Shown here: positions 52,111 to 62,614 of the stretch, one piece after another
Numbering within the stretch: the stretch's first letter is position 1
How the letters are laid out: each line of letters opens with the position of its first letter
Source: Xylanibacter ruminicola Ga6B6
GTDB taxonomy: Bacteria > Bacteroidota > Bacteroidia > Bacteroidales > Bacteroidaceae
NCBI RefSeq assembly: GCF_000687715.1
Contig: NZ_JHXD01000014.1
Span: forward strand, 1-64,000
DNA: 64,000 bases
Reading direction: 5' to 3'
Made by a program: the position numbers and the translations under genes
Notes under the pieces: generated by a model
The model's input: the letters and a program-made list of their open reading frames with translations, nothing else
Databases searched by the model: none
What the model was told of the DNA's origin: nothing

Positions 52111-53369
52111 CTCTCGTTGAATGTCAGACCGATGTTCAGGCGGAACATCGTTTCCTTAATCATATTATCAGCCGAACGGTTTACAACCTGTCCGCTGATA
52201 TTCAGATACGAACGACCGTTGTAGCCGTTCATGATGGGGATACCGAAACCAATGCTGGCCGAGAGCTCTTTGGGGCCCTCTTTACCGTTAATATAATAAT
52301 AAGGTGTGGCCATACCTACACCCGCACGATAGCGCACGCGCTGCAGGAACTTACGACCCATGGGGCGTGGAGTCCACTCGGCACCCAGGTTAAAGCGGTA
52401 GCTGTCTTTAAGCAAGCCCGACTTCAAGGTGTAAGTCTTGGCCTGTGAGTCGAACGAAGGATAATCTACGCTACCCCACTTCTGCATGGTAAAGTCGGCA
52501 CCCATACGGAACTGCTGTCCGTGGTTGTAAGCCAAACCAAAACCAAAGCTGGTAGGAATGCTCAGCGCGTCGGCAAGCTTATAAGCTGTGGTATCGGCCT
52601 TGCTGATAGTAGAGTTGCTGTTGATAACCGAGCAGTTGGCATCGGCCTTCAGCGAGTGGCCTGGAGTCCATGTGGCACCCAGGGTGATGTTATCCTGCTT
52701 GCTCAGGGGCAGTTCGAGCTGCATACCAAGGTCGAGCTTATAGCTGCTGATATCGGTTGTGTACAGCATCTGCAGGGCGCTTACGTTGCTGGCGCTGCTA
52801 CTGCTGGTGATGGTGCGGTTGTAGTCGCCCCAGAAGTACGACAGGTTGGCACCAATGCTCAGGGGCTTGAACAGGCGGATACCGGTACCGATAAACAGCT
52901 GGTGGATACCGCCATCGCCCTTGTTGGTTGTAGTCATCTTGGTGATGTTGGCATCGTTCAGATATTCGCTCTGTGAGTAGTTATAGCCGATGTTAGAGTA
53001 AGGCAGTACGCCGAAGGTCACACCCACACCCTTGAAGGCACGGAACTGACCAACCACGTAGTCGAAACCGCCACTCTTACCGTTCATTTTCTTGCCGTTT
53101 TCCTTAAAGTTGGTAATCTGACCCGACAGACCGGCATCGAACAGCATGGTAAGTGAGTCGACAGCCGAGTACGAAGCGGGGTTCATAGGGTTAACCTCGT
53201 TACCGCGACGCATGGCTACACCCACGCCGTTCATACCTTTATTAAATCCTACACTCTGATCAGTCAGATCACCTAAGCCAAACTGGCTATAGGGAGAATT
53301 AGTGTTGCTCTGTGCAAAAGCCGATGTCGTCATGGTTGCTAAGACGAAACTGGCGAGAATTTTATTCAT
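52083..53369 (-). CDS. Outer membrane beta-barrel protein (FadL/OmpP1-like)
   Basis: A 428-residue exported protein (signal MNKILASFVLATMTTSAFAQ). The mature part begins SNTNSPYSQFGLGDLTDQSV, and alternating hydrophobic strands with aromatic girdle residues continue to the C-terminus (LNIGLTFNERWF), as in FadL/OmpP1-like barrels. The plug-like region NPMNPASYSAVDSLTMLFDA supports that group. It may transport hydrophobic compounds across the outer membrane. It is the first gene of a transcript with LptC and the CNNM protein; promoter TAATTTTG at 53409-53416. Confidence 0.8.
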   Translation of the reverse strand: MNKILASFVLATMTTSAFAQSNTNSPYSQFGLGDLTDQSVGFNKGMNGVGVAMRRGNEVNPMNPASYSAVDSLTMLFDAGLSGQITNFKENGKKMNGKSGGFDYVVGQFRAFKGVGVTFGVLPYSNIGYNYSQSEYLNDANITKMTTTNKGDGGIHQLFIGTGIRLFKPLSIGANLSYFWGDYNRTITSSSSASNVSALQMLYTTDISSYKLDLGMQLELPLSKQDNITLGATWTPGHSLKADANCSVINSNSTISKADTTAYKLADALSIPTSFGFGLAYNHGQQFRMGADFTMQKWGSVDYPSFDSQAKTYTLKSGLLKDSYRFNLGAEWTPRPMGRKFLQRVRYRAGVGMATPYYYINGKEGPKELSASIGFGIPIMNGYNGRSYLNISGQVVNRSADNMIKETMFRLNIGLTFNERWFAKWKVE

Positions 53370-53408
53370 ATTTAATCTTTTAATTCAGTTGAAAAACTTT
53401 TCAGCGTG

Positions 53409-53416
53409 CAAAATTA
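53409..53416 (-). promoter_or_regulatory. Promoter -7 box for the outer membrane protein transcript
   Basis: The minus strand reads TAATTTTG, 39 bases before the ATG at 53369. A divergent plus-strand box (TATTTTTG, 53461-53468) serves the DUF4105 gene. Confidence 0.55.
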
Positions 53417-53487
53417 TCAAAAAAAAACGAAGAAATGGCTTTTTCTTCGAAAATATAAGTTATTTTTGCATCGTGAAACATTTAAAA

Positions 53488-54669
53488 ATGAAAATTAAGA
53501 GCCTGCTAACCACAGCTATCCTGCTGAGTGTCAGCTACATAACGCCAATTTACGCGCAATCGGCAGCAAATACCGAGAATGGCGCTTTTGTGTCTGTTGA
53601 GTCGAATATCGATCCGATGGACTCGGTTGAAGTGAGTTTACTGACCTGTTCGCCCCACGAAGAAATCTACAGTTTGTACGGTCATGCAGCCATCCGATGG
53701 CATCAGGGCGACACCGATCTGGTGTTTAACTGGGGCATGTTCAGCTTCAGCAAACCCTACTTTGCCCTGCGCTTCGTATTCGGACTGACTGATTACGAGC
53801 TGGCCGCCTACCCCTTTGAGCGTTTCTGGCCCTACTACCAGCAATGGGGCAGCAGCATTACCGAGCAGGTGCTGAACCTTACCAACAATGAGAAGCGTAC
53901 CCTACAGCGCCTGTTGGGCGAAAACCTGCAGGAAGAGAATCGTGTATATCGCTATAATTTCTTCTATAACAACTGTTCAACCAAACCTAGAGATGTTATC
54001 GAGAAAAGTATTGAAGGACAAGTGGTTTACGAAGAGAGAAGCGACTATCAGCCAACCTTCCGAGAGATGGTGCGCGAGTGCAACCGCAACCACCGGTGGT
54101 CGAAGTTTGGTAACGATATGCTGCTGGGTGTAAAAGCCGACCTGGCTACCACCCGCGAGGAGCAGGAGTTCTTGCCCATGAACCTGATGACCGACTTTGC
54201 GCATGCGCAGGTATATAAGGATGGCCAGTACCGTCCGCTGATCAAGGAACAGCGCCTGCTGGTGCCACCAGGCGTGCAGGTGATAGAGCCCGACTTCTTC
54301 CTGACACCTACCGAAATGGCCGTACTGCTGCTGATTATATCGGTATGTATAGGCCTGTACGAATGGAAGAGTAAGCGCATTGTAAAATGGTGGGATGTAC
54401 TGCTGATGACCATTCAAGGCCTGGCAGGCTTAGTGCTTACGGTGATGATTTTCTCGCAGCACCCCACTACATCGCTTAATCTGAATCTGCTGCTGTTCAA
54501 TCCTCTGCCGCTGCTGTTTATACCAGCCGTAATCAAAGGCAAACGTAACCTGTGGACCAAGCTGCTGCTGGTAATGCTGATACTGTACGGACTGGGTGGC
54601 ATACTGCAGAGTTATTCGGAGGGAATGTGGATTGTGGCACTATGTTTGCTGATACGTTGTAAGAAATGA
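53488..54669 (+). CDS. DUF4105 (Lnb-type) membrane protein
   Basis: A 393-residue protein. A signal peptide (MKIKSLLTTAILLSVSYITP) precedes a DUF4105/Lnb N-terminal periplasmic domain (about 40-235). Conserved elements are SPHEEIYSLYGHAAIRW, then LVFNWGMFSF and YNFFYNNCSTKPRD, which supply His and Cys in a papain-like arrangement. Three hydrophobic helices form the C-terminal third. A peptidase or acyltransferase-type activity is conceivable from the His and Cys; the role is unproven. The start at 53488 was chosen because it begins the signal and follows a promoter. The next gene overlaps by 4 bases. Confidence 0.8.
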   Translation: MKIKSLLTTAILLSVSYITPIYAQSAANTENGAFVSVESNIDPMDSVEVSLLTCSPHEEIYSLYGHAAIRWHQGDTDLVFNWGMFSFSKPYFALRFVFGLTDYELAAYPFERFWPYYQQWGSSITEQVLNLTNNEKRTLQRLLGENLQEENRVYRYNFFYNNCSTKPRDVIEKSIEGQVVYEERSDYQPTFREMVRECNRNHRWSKFGNDMLLGVKADLATTREEQEFLPMNLMTDFAHAQVYKDGQYRPLIKEQRLLVPPGVQVIEPDFFLTPTEMAVLLLIISVCIGLYEWKSKRIVKWWDVLLMTIQGLAGLVLTVMIFSQHPTTSLNLNLLLFNPLPLLFIPAVIKGKRNLWTKLLLVMLILYGLGGILQSYSEGMWIVALCLLIRCKK

Positions 54670-55829
54670 AGAATAGATATCTATACGTCACGCTGCTTAC
54701 GATGTTGGCACTCAGCTCGCAAGCGCAGCAACAGAAGGGAGTCAGCCCCCGTCTGGTGGTAAATATTACCATCGACCAGCTGCTGACCGACTATCCCGCT
54801 CTGTTCGATGATGGATTAATCTATGAGCAAGGTTTCTATCCCTACAGTCAAGTTGACCTGTCGTCTGCCATTTCGTCAGTCGTTACAGGCACATCGTCAT
54901 TCTATCACACCATTACGGCCGATAAATGGCTCGACCGTCAGTCGTTGCAAACCGTAGCGGCTACCCCCGATGAAATCGCCGTTTCTACATTGGCCGACGA
55001 GTTGAAGATAGCCACCAAGGGTGCCGGCAAGGTATGTGCTGTGGCTGCAAAAAAAGAGACAGCAGCGCTGCTTTCAGGCCATAATGTAGATCGCTTGGAA
55101 TGGAATGATGACAAGCGTAGAAATTTGGATGCTACCAGTTTGACGGTTAAAGCTTTACAGCTGGTTGTTGAAGAAAGACTTGGGCAAGATTCTATCCCAG
55201 ATCTGCTGTTTCTGCAGTACGAAAAAGAAGATTACCAATCAGCCTTGCAAAAGCTGGTGATTGAGATACAGCGCATGGTTGGCAAGGAGCACGCTCTGTT
55301 TGTGCTCACCTCTACCGGCTATCGCGATGTAAATACCGATGAATACGCCAAATATAACATCCCTACGGGTGTGTACTATACCAACCGCACTGCCAACCTG
55401 CTGAATATGTACCTAGGTGCCCTGTGGGGCCAGGGCAAGTACGTAGAGGGCAGCTATCGCAACCAGCTGTACCTGAACCATCAGCTGTTGGAGCAGAAGC
55501 GTATCGCCTTGTCGGATGCCACCCAGAAGGCAAAGGAGTTCCTGCTGCAGATTTCAGGTGTAAAGCGTGTTCAGATACATCTGTACGAGACCCATATGGG
55601 CGATCTGCAGGTAGAGCTGGCACCTGGCTGGCAGATGCAGAACGACGACACTCACGAGCAACTTAAAACCAAGCAGCCACTGGCCTGCTTCCCCATTATA
55701 TTCTATGGTGCCAATATACCCGCACAGAAGGTGCAGGCACCCGTTAGCATAGAGCGTATTGCCCCCACAATTTCGAAGGCAATCCGCATTCGTGCCCCCA
55801 ATGCATGTATGGCTACACCTCTTTTTTAA
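54666..55829 (+). CDS. Degenerate alkaline phosphatase-family exported protein
   Basis: A 387-residue protein with a signal peptide (MKNRYLYVTLLTMLALSSQA). It follows the PafA/NPP-type alkaline phosphatase layout (LVVNITIDQLLTDYPALFDD, then TGTSSFYHTITADKWLDR and STLADELKIATKGAGKVCA), but is shorter than the usual 500 or more residues. Key residues are changed: the nucleophile segment, normally TAPGHT, reads SSAISSV, and the metal-binding DHG reads STG in FVLTSTGYRD. It is therefore probably inactive as a phosphatase and may bind or scaffold. It overlaps the DUF4105 gene by 4 bases, and secA lies 95 bases downstream. Confidence 0.7.
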   Translation: MKNRYLYVTLLTMLALSSQAQQQKGVSPRLVVNITIDQLLTDYPALFDDGLIYEQGFYPYSQVDLSSAISSVVTGTSSFYHTITADKWLDRQSLQTVAATPDEIAVSTLADELKIATKGAGKVCAVAAKKETAALLSGHNVDRLEWNDDKRRNLDATSLTVKALQLVVEERLGQDSIPDLLFLQYEKEDYQSALQKLVIEIQRMVGKEHALFVLTSTGYRDVNTDEYAKYNIPTGVYYTNRTANLLNMYLGALWGQGKYVEGSYRNQLYLNHQLLEQKRIALSDATQKAKEFLLQISGVKRVQIHLYETHMGDLQVELAPGWQMQNDDTHEQLKTKQPLACFPIIFYGANIPAQKVQAPVSIERIAPTISKAIRIRAPNACMATPLF

Positions 55830-55861
55830 TAAAAAGGCTTGGTGGTTAAAAATTTTTTTTG

Positions 55862-55869
55862 TAATTTTG
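55862..55869 (+). promoter_or_regulatory. Promoter -7 box for secA
   Basis: TAATTTTG, 55 bases before the ATG at 55925. Confidence 0.55.
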
Positions 55870-55924
55870 CCGCCGTTTTATAACGACATACATCAACAAT
55901 TAAGTAAAAAAATAAAAATTAAAT

Positions 55925-58900
55925 ATGAATTTCAACAAGTTATTGAAGTCGCTGTTTGGTGACAAATCCAGCCGCGACATGAAGCTTATCCAGCCACTCG
56001 TAGAGCAGGTGAAAGCTGTTTACCCCGAGGTACAGAAGCTGGATAACGATGCTTTGCGCCAGCGCACTAAGACACTGCAACTGCAAGTACAGAACTCTGC
56101 CCAGGAGCAGAAAGCCCGTATCGAAGAACTGAAGGCTACTATCGAGAACACTCCTATCGATGAGCGTGCCGATATCTTCGCTCAGATCGATAAGATCGAG
56201 AAGGAAGTATTGGAGATTTACGAGCAGGCCCTGAATGAGGTAATGCCCGAGGTATTCGCCATTGTTAAGGAAACCGCACGCCGCTTTGCCGAGAACGAGG
56301 AGGTGGTAGTAACAGCTACCGATTTCGACCGTGAGTTGGCTGGCGATCCTAAGAAGGATTTTATTACCATCGATGGCGATAAGGCTATCTACCACAACCA
56401 CTGGACTGCCGGTGGTAACGATCTGAAGTGGGAAATGGTACACTACGACGTGCAGTTGTTTGGTGGTGTTGTACTGCACCAGGGTAAAATTGCTGAGATG
56501 GCTACTGGTGAGGGTAAGACCCTGGTGGCTACCCTGCCTGTATTCCTGAACGCACTCACCGGTAACGGCGTACACGTGGTAACCGTGAACGACTATCTGG
56601 CTAAGCGTGACTCAGAGTGGATGGGTCCTCTTTATATGTTCCATGGCTTGAGCGTGGATTGTATCGATAAGCATCAGCCTAACTCTGAGGCCCGTCGTAA
56701 GGCTTATCAGGCTGATATCACCTTCGGTACCAACAACGAGTTCGGTTTCGACTATCTGCGTGATAACATGGCTGTATCGCCTGCCGATCTGGTACAGCGC
56801 GCACATAACTACGCCATCGTCGATGAGGTCGACTCAGTTTTGATCGACGATGCCCGTACACCTCTGATTATCTCTGGTCCAATCCCCAAGGGCGACGACC
56901 AGATGTTCGAGGAGTATCAGCCATTGGTTGAGAAGCTGGTAGGTGTTCAGCGTCAGTTGGCCACCCAGTATCTGGCCGACGCCAAGACCCTGATTACCGA
57001 GGGTAACAAACTGATGGAGGCTGGTAACAAGAAGGAAGCACAGGAGAAGCTGGATGCCGGTTTCCTGTCGCTCTACCGTTCGCACAAGGCCATGCCTAAG
57101 AACAAGCCACTGATTAAGTTCCTCTCGGAGGAAGGTATCAAGGCTGGTATGCAGAATACCGAGAATATCTACATGGAGAACAACAACCGCCGTATGCCTG
57201 AGTGTGTTGAGCCTCTGTACTTCGTGGTAGATGAGAAGATGAATAGCTGCGACCTTACCGATAAGGGTACTGCCTGGCTGGCTAAGCAGGTAAACGATAA
57301 CGAGCTGTTTGTGCTGCCCGATATCACTACCGAGCTGTCGGCTCTCGAGGCTGAGACCGGACTCACCGATCAGGAGCGTCTGGATAAGAAGGATGAGCTG
57401 ATGAGCCACTACGCTGTACAGAGTGAGCGCGTGCACACCCTTCAGCAGCTGCTGAAGGCTTACTGCATGTTTAATAAGGACGACGAGTATGTGGTTATCG
57501 ACGGCGAGGTTAAGATCGTTGACGAGCAGACTGGTCGTATCATGGAGGGTCGTCGCTGGAGCGACGGACTGCACCAGGCTGTTGAGGCCAAGGAGCACGT
57601 AAAGGTAGAGGCTGCTACACAGACATTCGCTACCATCACCCTGCAGAACTACTTCCGTATGTATCACAAGCTGTCGGGTATGACCGGTACCGCTTCAACC
57701 GAGGCTGGTGAGTTCTGGGATATCTACAAACTGGATGTGGTTGAGATTCCAACCAACCGTCCTGTAATCCGTAACGACCAGGACGACCGCGTTTACAAGA
57801 CCGCTCGCGAGAAGTACAAGGCTGTGATCGAGGAGGTTGTAAAGATGAGAAATCAGGGCCGTCCAACACTGATTGGTACTACATCGGTAGAGATATCAGA
57901 GTTGCTGAGCCGTATGCTTGATATGTATGTAAATCCTGAGACCGGTAAGCGCGAGGGTATCCCCCACCAGGTGCTGAATGCTAAGCTGCACCAGAAGGAG
58001 GCCGACATCGTAGCACTGGCCGGACAGAGCACCAACGGTAAGGGTGCCGTTACCATCGCCACCAACATGGCCGGTCGTGGTACCGATATCAAGCTCTCGC
58101 CCGAGGTAAAGGCTGCCGGTGGTCTGGCTATCATCGGTACCGAGCGTCACGAGAGCCGTCGTGTTGACCGCCAGCTGCGTGGTCGTGCCGGACGTCAGGG
58201 TGACCCAGGTTCATCTGTATTCTACGTATCACTCGAGGATAAGCTGATGCGTCTGTTCGCCTCTGAGCGTATCGCCTCGGTGATGGACCGTCTGGGATTC
58301 AAGGATGGCGAGATGATCGAGAGTCCTATGATTTCAAAGAGCATCGAGCGCGCCCAGAAGAAGGTTGAGGAGAACAATTTCGGTATCCGTAAGCGCCTGA
58401 TTGAGTACGATGATGTGATGAACAAGCAGCGTACCGTTATTTACGAGAAGCGTCGCCACGCCCTGATGGGTGAGCGTATCGGTATGGATATTGCCAACAT
58501 TATCTGGGACCGCGTAGTAAATATTATCGAGAACTCTACCGATTACCAGAGCTGTAAGGAGGAGTTCCTGCACATCCTCTCGATGGAGGTACCTTTCAGC
58601 AGCGACGAGTATATGAACCAGCCACGCGAGGTTCTTACCGAGAATGCCTTCCAGGCTGCCATCGGTAACTTCAACCGCAAAACCGAGCGTATTCAGACCG
58701 TAGCCCAGCCTATCATCAAGCAGGTTTACGAGGCTCAGGGACAGATTTACGAGCGTATCATGGTGCCCATCACCGACGGTCGTAAGATGTACAACATCCC
58801 TTGCAACCTGAAGGAGGCTTACGAGAGCGACTGCAAGAGCATCGTGAAGGAGTTTGAGAAGAGCATCCTGCTGCACATCATCGACGATAGCTGGAAGGAG

Positions 58901-59317
58901 AATTTGCGCCAGCTGGATGAGCTGAAGCACTCTGTACAGAATGCCAGCTACGAGCAGAAGGATCCACTGCTGATCTTTAAGCTTGAGAGTGCCAAGGTAT
59001 GGGACGAGATGATTAATGATATGTACAACCGTATCTGCTCGATCCTGACACGTAGCGGTATCCCCGAGATGCAACAGCAGGTACAGGAGGCTGCCCCCGA
59101 GCAGCACACCGAGCGTCAGCAGTACGTGGAGACCAAGCAGAACGTTAGCGAGGAGCAGTTGGTTGACCGCAACCAGCAGGCCGCTGCACAGCACGACACA
59201 CGTGCCCAGCAGAGCCACGAGCCCATCGTTAAGGATAAGCTGCCCGGACGTAATGATCCATGTCCCTGTGGATCAGGTAAGAAATTTAAGAATTGTCACG
59301 GTAAAGGAATAGTATAA
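55925..59317 (+). CDS. secA: Protein translocase subunit SecA
   Basis: A 1130-residue ATPase motor of the Sec pathway. Walker A is [15 protein letters not shown], the DEAD-type Walker B is [19 protein letters not shown], and the second motor domain contains [12 protein letters not shown] and [15 protein letters not shown]. It is longer than the E. coli protein, mainly through an insertion in the nucleotide-binding region, as is usual in Bacteroidota. A Gln/Glu-rich linker leads to the C-terminal zinc motif [20 protein letters not shown], which contacts SecB or lipids. A small ABC ATPase gene starts 7 bases later. Confidence 0.98.
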   Translation: MNFNKLLKSLFGDKSSRDMKLIQPLVEQVKAVYPEVQKLDNDALRQRTKTLQLQVQNSAQEQKARIEELKATIENTPIDERADIFAQIDKIEKEVLEIYEQALNEVMPEVFAIVKETARRFAENEEVVVTATDFDRELAGDPKKDFITIDGDKAIYHNHWTAGGNDLKWEMVHYDVQLFGGVVLHQGKIAEMATGEGKTLVATLPVFLNALTGNGVHVVTVNDYLAKRDSEWMGPLYMFHGLSVDCIDKHQPNSEARRKAYQADITFGTNNEFGFDYLRDNMAVSPADLVQRAHNYAIVDEVDSVLIDDARTPLIISGPIPKGDDQMFEEYQPLVEKLVGVQRQLATQYLADAKTLITEGNKLMEAGNKKEAQEKLDAGFLSLYRSHKAMPKNKPLIKFLSEEGIKAGMQNTENIYMENNNRRMPECVEPLYFVVDEKMNSCDLTDKGTAWLAKQVNDNELFVLPDITTELSALEAETGLTDQERLDKKDELMSHYAVQSERVHTLQQLLKAYCMFNKDDEYVVIDGEVKIVDEQTGRIMEGRRWSDGLHQAVEAKEHVKVEAATQTFATITLQNYFRMYHKLSGMTGTASTEAGEFWDIYKLDVVEIPTNRPVIRNDQDDRVYKTAREKYKAVIEEVVKMRNQGRPTLIGTTSVEISELLSRMLDMYVNPETGKREGIPHQVLNAKLHQKEADIVALAGQSTNGKGAVTIATNMAGRGTDIKLSPEVKAAGGLAIIGTERHESRRVDRQLRGRAGRQGDPGSSVFYVSLEDKLMRLFASERIASVMDRLGFKDGEMIESPMISKSIERAQKKVEENNFGIRKRLIEYDDVMNKQRTVIYEKRRHALMGERIGMDIANIIWDRVVNIIENSTDYQSCKEEFLHILSMEVPFSSDEYMNQPREVLTENAFQAAIGNFNRKTERIQTVAQPIIKQVYEAQGQIYERIMVPITDGRKMYNIPCNLKEAYESDCKSIVKEFEKSILLHIIDDSWKENLRQLDELKHSVQNASYEQKDPLLIFKLESAKVWDEMINDMYNRICSILTRSGIPEMQQQVQEAAPEQHTERQQYVETKQNVSEEQLVDRNQQAAAQHDTRAQQSHEPIVKDKLPGRNDPCPCGSGKKFKNCHGKGIV

Positions 59318-59324
59318 TAAGATT

Positions 59325-60026
59325 ATGATTACAATCAACCATTTGAAGAAGGCGTTTGGCAACACCGTTGCCTGCGACATTGAACAGTTCAAAATCAACG
59401 ACGGCGAGATTCTCGGCCTCGTAGGTAACAATGGTGCAGGTAAGACCACGCTCTTCCGCATGCTGTTAGACCTGCTGAAACCCGATGAGGGTGATGTAGC
59501 ACTCGACGGCATCAACCCCGCCCAGAGCGAGGAATGGAAGGCCGCTACAGGCTCGTATATCGACGAGGGGTTCCTCATTGATTTCCTCACACCCGAGGAG
59601 TACTTCGCATTTATCGGTAAGATTACTGATAAAACGCAGGAAGAGGTTGACGAGCGACTGAAGGACTTTGAGAAGTTCGCTGCCGGTGAGATTTTCGGAC
59701 AGAAAAAACTGATTCGTAACCTCTCGGCAGGTAACAAACAGAAGGTAGGTATCATCTCTGCCCTGTTTAATAACCCTAAGCTGGTGATTCTCGATGAGCC
59801 ATTCAACTTCCTCGATCCTTCGAGCCAGAACACGCTGAAGCATGTGCTTACAGAGTACAATAAGCGTACTGGCGCTACTATTCTGGTTTCGAGTCATAAC
59901 CTGGCACACACCATCGACATCTCTACACGCATTGCGCTGCTGGAGAAAGGACACATCGTTCGCGATCTGGCCAATGCCGACGGAAGTGCACGTGCCGAAC
60001 TCGAAAATTACTTTGAGACAGAATAA
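59325..60026 (+). CDS. ABC transporter ATP-binding protein
   Basis: A 233-residue single-domain ATPase. Walker A is GNNGAGKTTLFRMLLD near residue 33, signature NLSAGNKQKVGIIS near residue 135, Walker B KLVILDEPFNFLDP near residue 155, and the H-loop His is in VSSHNLAHTID. The layout is that of ABC-2-type exporters (CcmA/YxlF-like), but no permease gene adjoins it; it lies 7 bases after secA. The partner and substrate are unknown. A terminator follows before feoB. Confidence 0.9.
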   Translation: MITINHLKKAFGNTVACDIEQFKINDGEILGLVGNNGAGKTTLFRMLLDLLKPDEGDVALDGINPAQSEEWKAATGSYIDEGFLIDFLTPEEYFAFIGKITDKTQEEVDERLKDFEKFAAGEIFGQKKLIRNLSAGNKQKVGIISALFNNPKLVILDEPFNFLDPSSQNTLKHVLTEYNKRTGATILVSSHNLAHTIDISTRIALLEKGHIVRDLANADGSARAELENYFETE

Positions 60027-60053
60027 CCTATCATCATTTTTAGGTATTTTATA

Positions 60054-60093
60054 AAAACTTGCGACCTTTGCAATCGGGTTGCAAGTTTTTTTT
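60054..60093 (+). terminator. Intrinsic terminator before feoB
   Basis: A 13-base-pair stem: AAAACTTGCGACC (60054-60066) with GGTTGCAAGTTTT (60077-60089), followed by more T. The feoB promoter begins just after it. Confidence 0.8.
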
Positions 60094-60095
60094 CG

Positions 60096-60103
60096 TACCT
60101 TTG
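60096..60103 (+). promoter_or_regulatory. Promoter -7 box for feoB
   Basis: TACCTTTG, 19 bases before the ATG at 60123. Confidence 0.65.
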
Positions 60104-60122
60104 CACTCAAAATAAATAAGTT

Positions 60123-62546
60123 ATGAAACTGTCGGAACTGAAAACAGGCGAAAAAGGTATAATAGTTAAGGTGCTGGGACACGGCGGATTCCGTAAGCGC
60201 ATCATCGAAATGGGTTTTATTCGTGGTCAGGAAGTTGAGGTATTGCTTAACGCCCCACTGCAGGATCCCGTGAAATATAAGCTGATGGGTTACGAGGTAA
60301 GTCTGCGTCATCAGGAGGCCGATAACATCGAGGTGGTTTCGGCTGATACCCCATTCGAGGCTACTACCTTTATCCTGAATACCGAGCATAATCATCACGA
60401 GCATCATCACCATGAGGATGATTATATCCGTCACGAGGCCATGAAGGAGCGCCGTACCATCAACGTAGCGCTGGTGGGCAATCCTAACTGCGGTAAGACC
60501 TCGCTGTTCAACTATGCATCGGGTGCCCACGGCCATGTGGGTAACTACAGCGGTGTAACGGTTGATGCCACCGAGGCTCATGCATCGATGTTCGGTTACG
60601 AGTTTAACCTGACCGACCTGCCTGGTACTTACTCGCTCTCATGCTATTCGCCCGAGGAACTGTACGTTCGTCAGCATCTGACAGAAAAGATGCCCGATGT
60701 GGTGATTAACGTCATCGACTCGTCGAACCTGGAGCGTAACCTGTATCTTACCACTCAGCTGGTGGATATGAACATACGTATGGTTTGCGCGCTGAACATG
60801 TACGACGAGTTTGAGCGCCGTGGCGACCAGATAAACCTTGATACGTTGAGCATGCTGTTTGGTATGCCAATGATTCCTACATCGTTTAAGAGCGGACAAG
60901 GTGTAAAGGATCTGTTCCGTGCCGTAATTCAGGTATATGAGGGCACCAGCAAGTTCTCACGACATCTGCATATCAACTACGGTCATGAGATCGAGGACGG
61001 TATCTCGCATATCCAGAAGTACCTAAAGGACGATGAGCATATCACTCAGCACTACTCTACCCGATACCTGTCGCTGAAGCTCCTGGAGCACGACAGTCAG
61101 GTACTGGAATACCTGGGCAACCACATGGCTGGCGAGCAGCGCATTCAGGACTTCCGTAACCTGACGACCGAGCGCGATAAGGCTTCGGCCCGTGTAAAGG
61201 AAGAAACAGGTAACGACAGCGAAACGGCCATTATGGACGCCAAATACGGCTTTATTAACGGTGCCCTGAAAGAGGCCGCATATAAGACCGGACACAAGAA
61301 GGATACCTATAAAACCACGCATAAGATTGATGGATTGCTATCGCATAAGTATCTGGGATTCCCCATCTTCTTCTTCCTGCTTTATATCATGTTCCAAACC
61401 ACCTTTACACTCGGTCAGTACCCTATGGACTGGATTGAGGAAGGCGTGCAATGGTTAGGCGATAAGATTAGCGAAGGCATGAACGATGGTCCGCTGAAGG
61501 CCATGCTGGTAGATGGTGTCATTGGCGGTGTGGGATCGGTGATTGTATTCCTGCCGCAGATTCTGATACTTTACTTCTTCATCTCGCTGATGGAGGATTC
61601 GGGTTATATGGCACGTGCAGCCTTTATCATGGATAAGCTGATGCACAAGATGGGACTGCACGGCAAATCGTTTATTCCGCTCATTATGGGCTTTGGCTGT
61701 AATGTTCCTGCTGTGATGGCTACACGTACCATCGAGAGCCGTCGCTCGCGTATCATCACCATGATGATTCTGCCGTTTATGAGTTGTTCGGCCCGTCTGC
61801 CTATCTATATTATGATAGCTGGTACCTTCTTCTCGTTACAGTACCGCTCTTGGGTATTGCTGTCGCTCTATGCCATCGGTATCGTGGTGTCGGTAGTTGT
61901 CAGCAAAATCTTCTCATCGCTCGTAATAAAGGGCGAGGACACGCCATTTGTAATGGAGCTGCCTCCTTATCGCTGGCCAACACCAAAGGCCATCTGGCGC
62001 CATACCTGGGAGAAAGGTAAGGAATACCTGAAGAAAATGGGAGGTATTATTCTGGTGGCCAGTATTATTGTATGGGCATTGGGCTACTTCCCACATAGCG
62101 AGGACCTGCCACGCGAACAGCAGCAGGAGCAGAGCTATATCGGACGCATGGGTAAAACCATCGAGCCCATCTTCACCCCACAGGGCTTTAACTGGAAACT
62201 GGATGTTTCGCTGTTGGCTGGTGTAGGTGCCAAGGAGATTGTGGCTTCTACCATCGGCGTACTGTATAGCGGTGACGACAGCTTTGGCGATGATGACAGC
62301 TTTAGTGACGATACCGAAAAGTACACCCGTCTGCGCCAGATGATGCTGAACGAGGGTATTACCCCAATGGCAGCCTATGCCTACCTGATATTTATTCTGC
62401 TGTACTTCCCCTGTATAGCTACCATTGCCGCCATCAAGCACGAAACAGGTTCATGGCGCTGGGCCAGCTTTGCTGCCGTTTACACCACTGTGGTGGCTTG
62501 GATAGCCAGTATGCTGGTGTTCCAGATTGGTAGTTTGCTGATATAA
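60123..62546 (+). CDS. feoB: FeoA-FeoB fusion ferrous iron transporter
   Basis: An 807-residue protein. Residues 1-75 form a FeoA domain (MKLSELKTGEKGIIVKVLGH). A histidine-rich linker follows (NTEHNHHEHHHHEDDYIRHE), then the GTPase: G1 GNPNCGKTSLF near residue 120, G3 DLPGTYSLS, and G4-like ALNMYDEF. The C-terminal membrane part has the Gate motifs RAAFIMDKLMHKMGLHGKSF and CNVPAVMATRTIESRRSR. It imports Fe2+ across the inner membrane, as is typical for anaerobic Bacteroidota. FeoAB fusions are normal in the phylum; the strongly His-rich linker may bind metal. Confidence 0.96.
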   Translation: MKLSELKTGEKGIIVKVLGHGGFRKRIIEMGFIRGQEVEVLLNAPLQDPVKYKLMGYEVSLRHQEADNIEVVSADTPFEATTFILNTEHNHHEHHHHEDDYIRHEAMKERRTINVALVGNPNCGKTSLFNYASGAHGHVGNYSGVTVDATEAHASMFGYEFNLTDLPGTYSLSCYSPEELYVRQHLTEKMPDVVINVIDSSNLERNLYLTTQLVDMNIRMVCALNMYDEFERRGDQINLDTLSMLFGMPMIPTSFKSGQGVKDLFRAVIQVYEGTSKFSRHLHINYGHEIEDGISHIQKYLKDDEHITQHYSTRYLSLKLLEHDSQVLEYLGNHMAGEQRIQDFRNLTTERDKASARVKEETGNDSETAIMDAKYGFINGALKEAAYKTGHKKDTYKTTHKIDGLLSHKYLGFPIFFFLLYIMFQTTFTLGQYPMDWIEEGVQWLGDKISEGMNDGPLKAMLVDGVIGGVGSVIVFLPQILILYFFISLMEDSGYMARAAFIMDKLMHKMGLHGKSFIPLIMGFGCNVPAVMATRTIESRRSRIITMMILPFMSCSARLPIYIMIAGTFFSLQYRSWVLLSLYAIGIVVSVVVSKIFSSLVIKGEDTPFVMELPPYRWPTPKAIWRHTWEKGKEYLKKMGGIILVASIIVWALGYFPHSEDLPREQQQEQSYIGRMGKTIEPIFTPQGFNWKLDVSLLAGVGAKEIVASTIGVLYSGDDSFGDDDSFSDDTEKYTRLRQMMLNEGITPMAAYAYLIFILLYFPCIATIAAIKHETGSWRWASFAAVYTTVVAWIASMLVFQIGSLLI

Positions 62547-62580
62547 GCAGAATAAATTTGGTACTTTCGATATTTCTTTG

Positions 62581-62588
62581 TATCTTTG
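62581..62588 (+). promoter_or_regulatory. Promoter -7 box for the GH43-like gene
   Basis: TATCTTTG, 26 bases before the ATG at 62615. Confidence 0.6.
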
Positions 62589-62614
62589 TCGCCGTTAAAA
62601 CAATTTTACTAACG

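Noticed and set aside
53302..53487. N-terminal extension of the DUF4105 gene
   Set aside because: The extra codons run antisense through the start of the outer membrane protein gene and across both promoters; the signal peptide begins at 53488.
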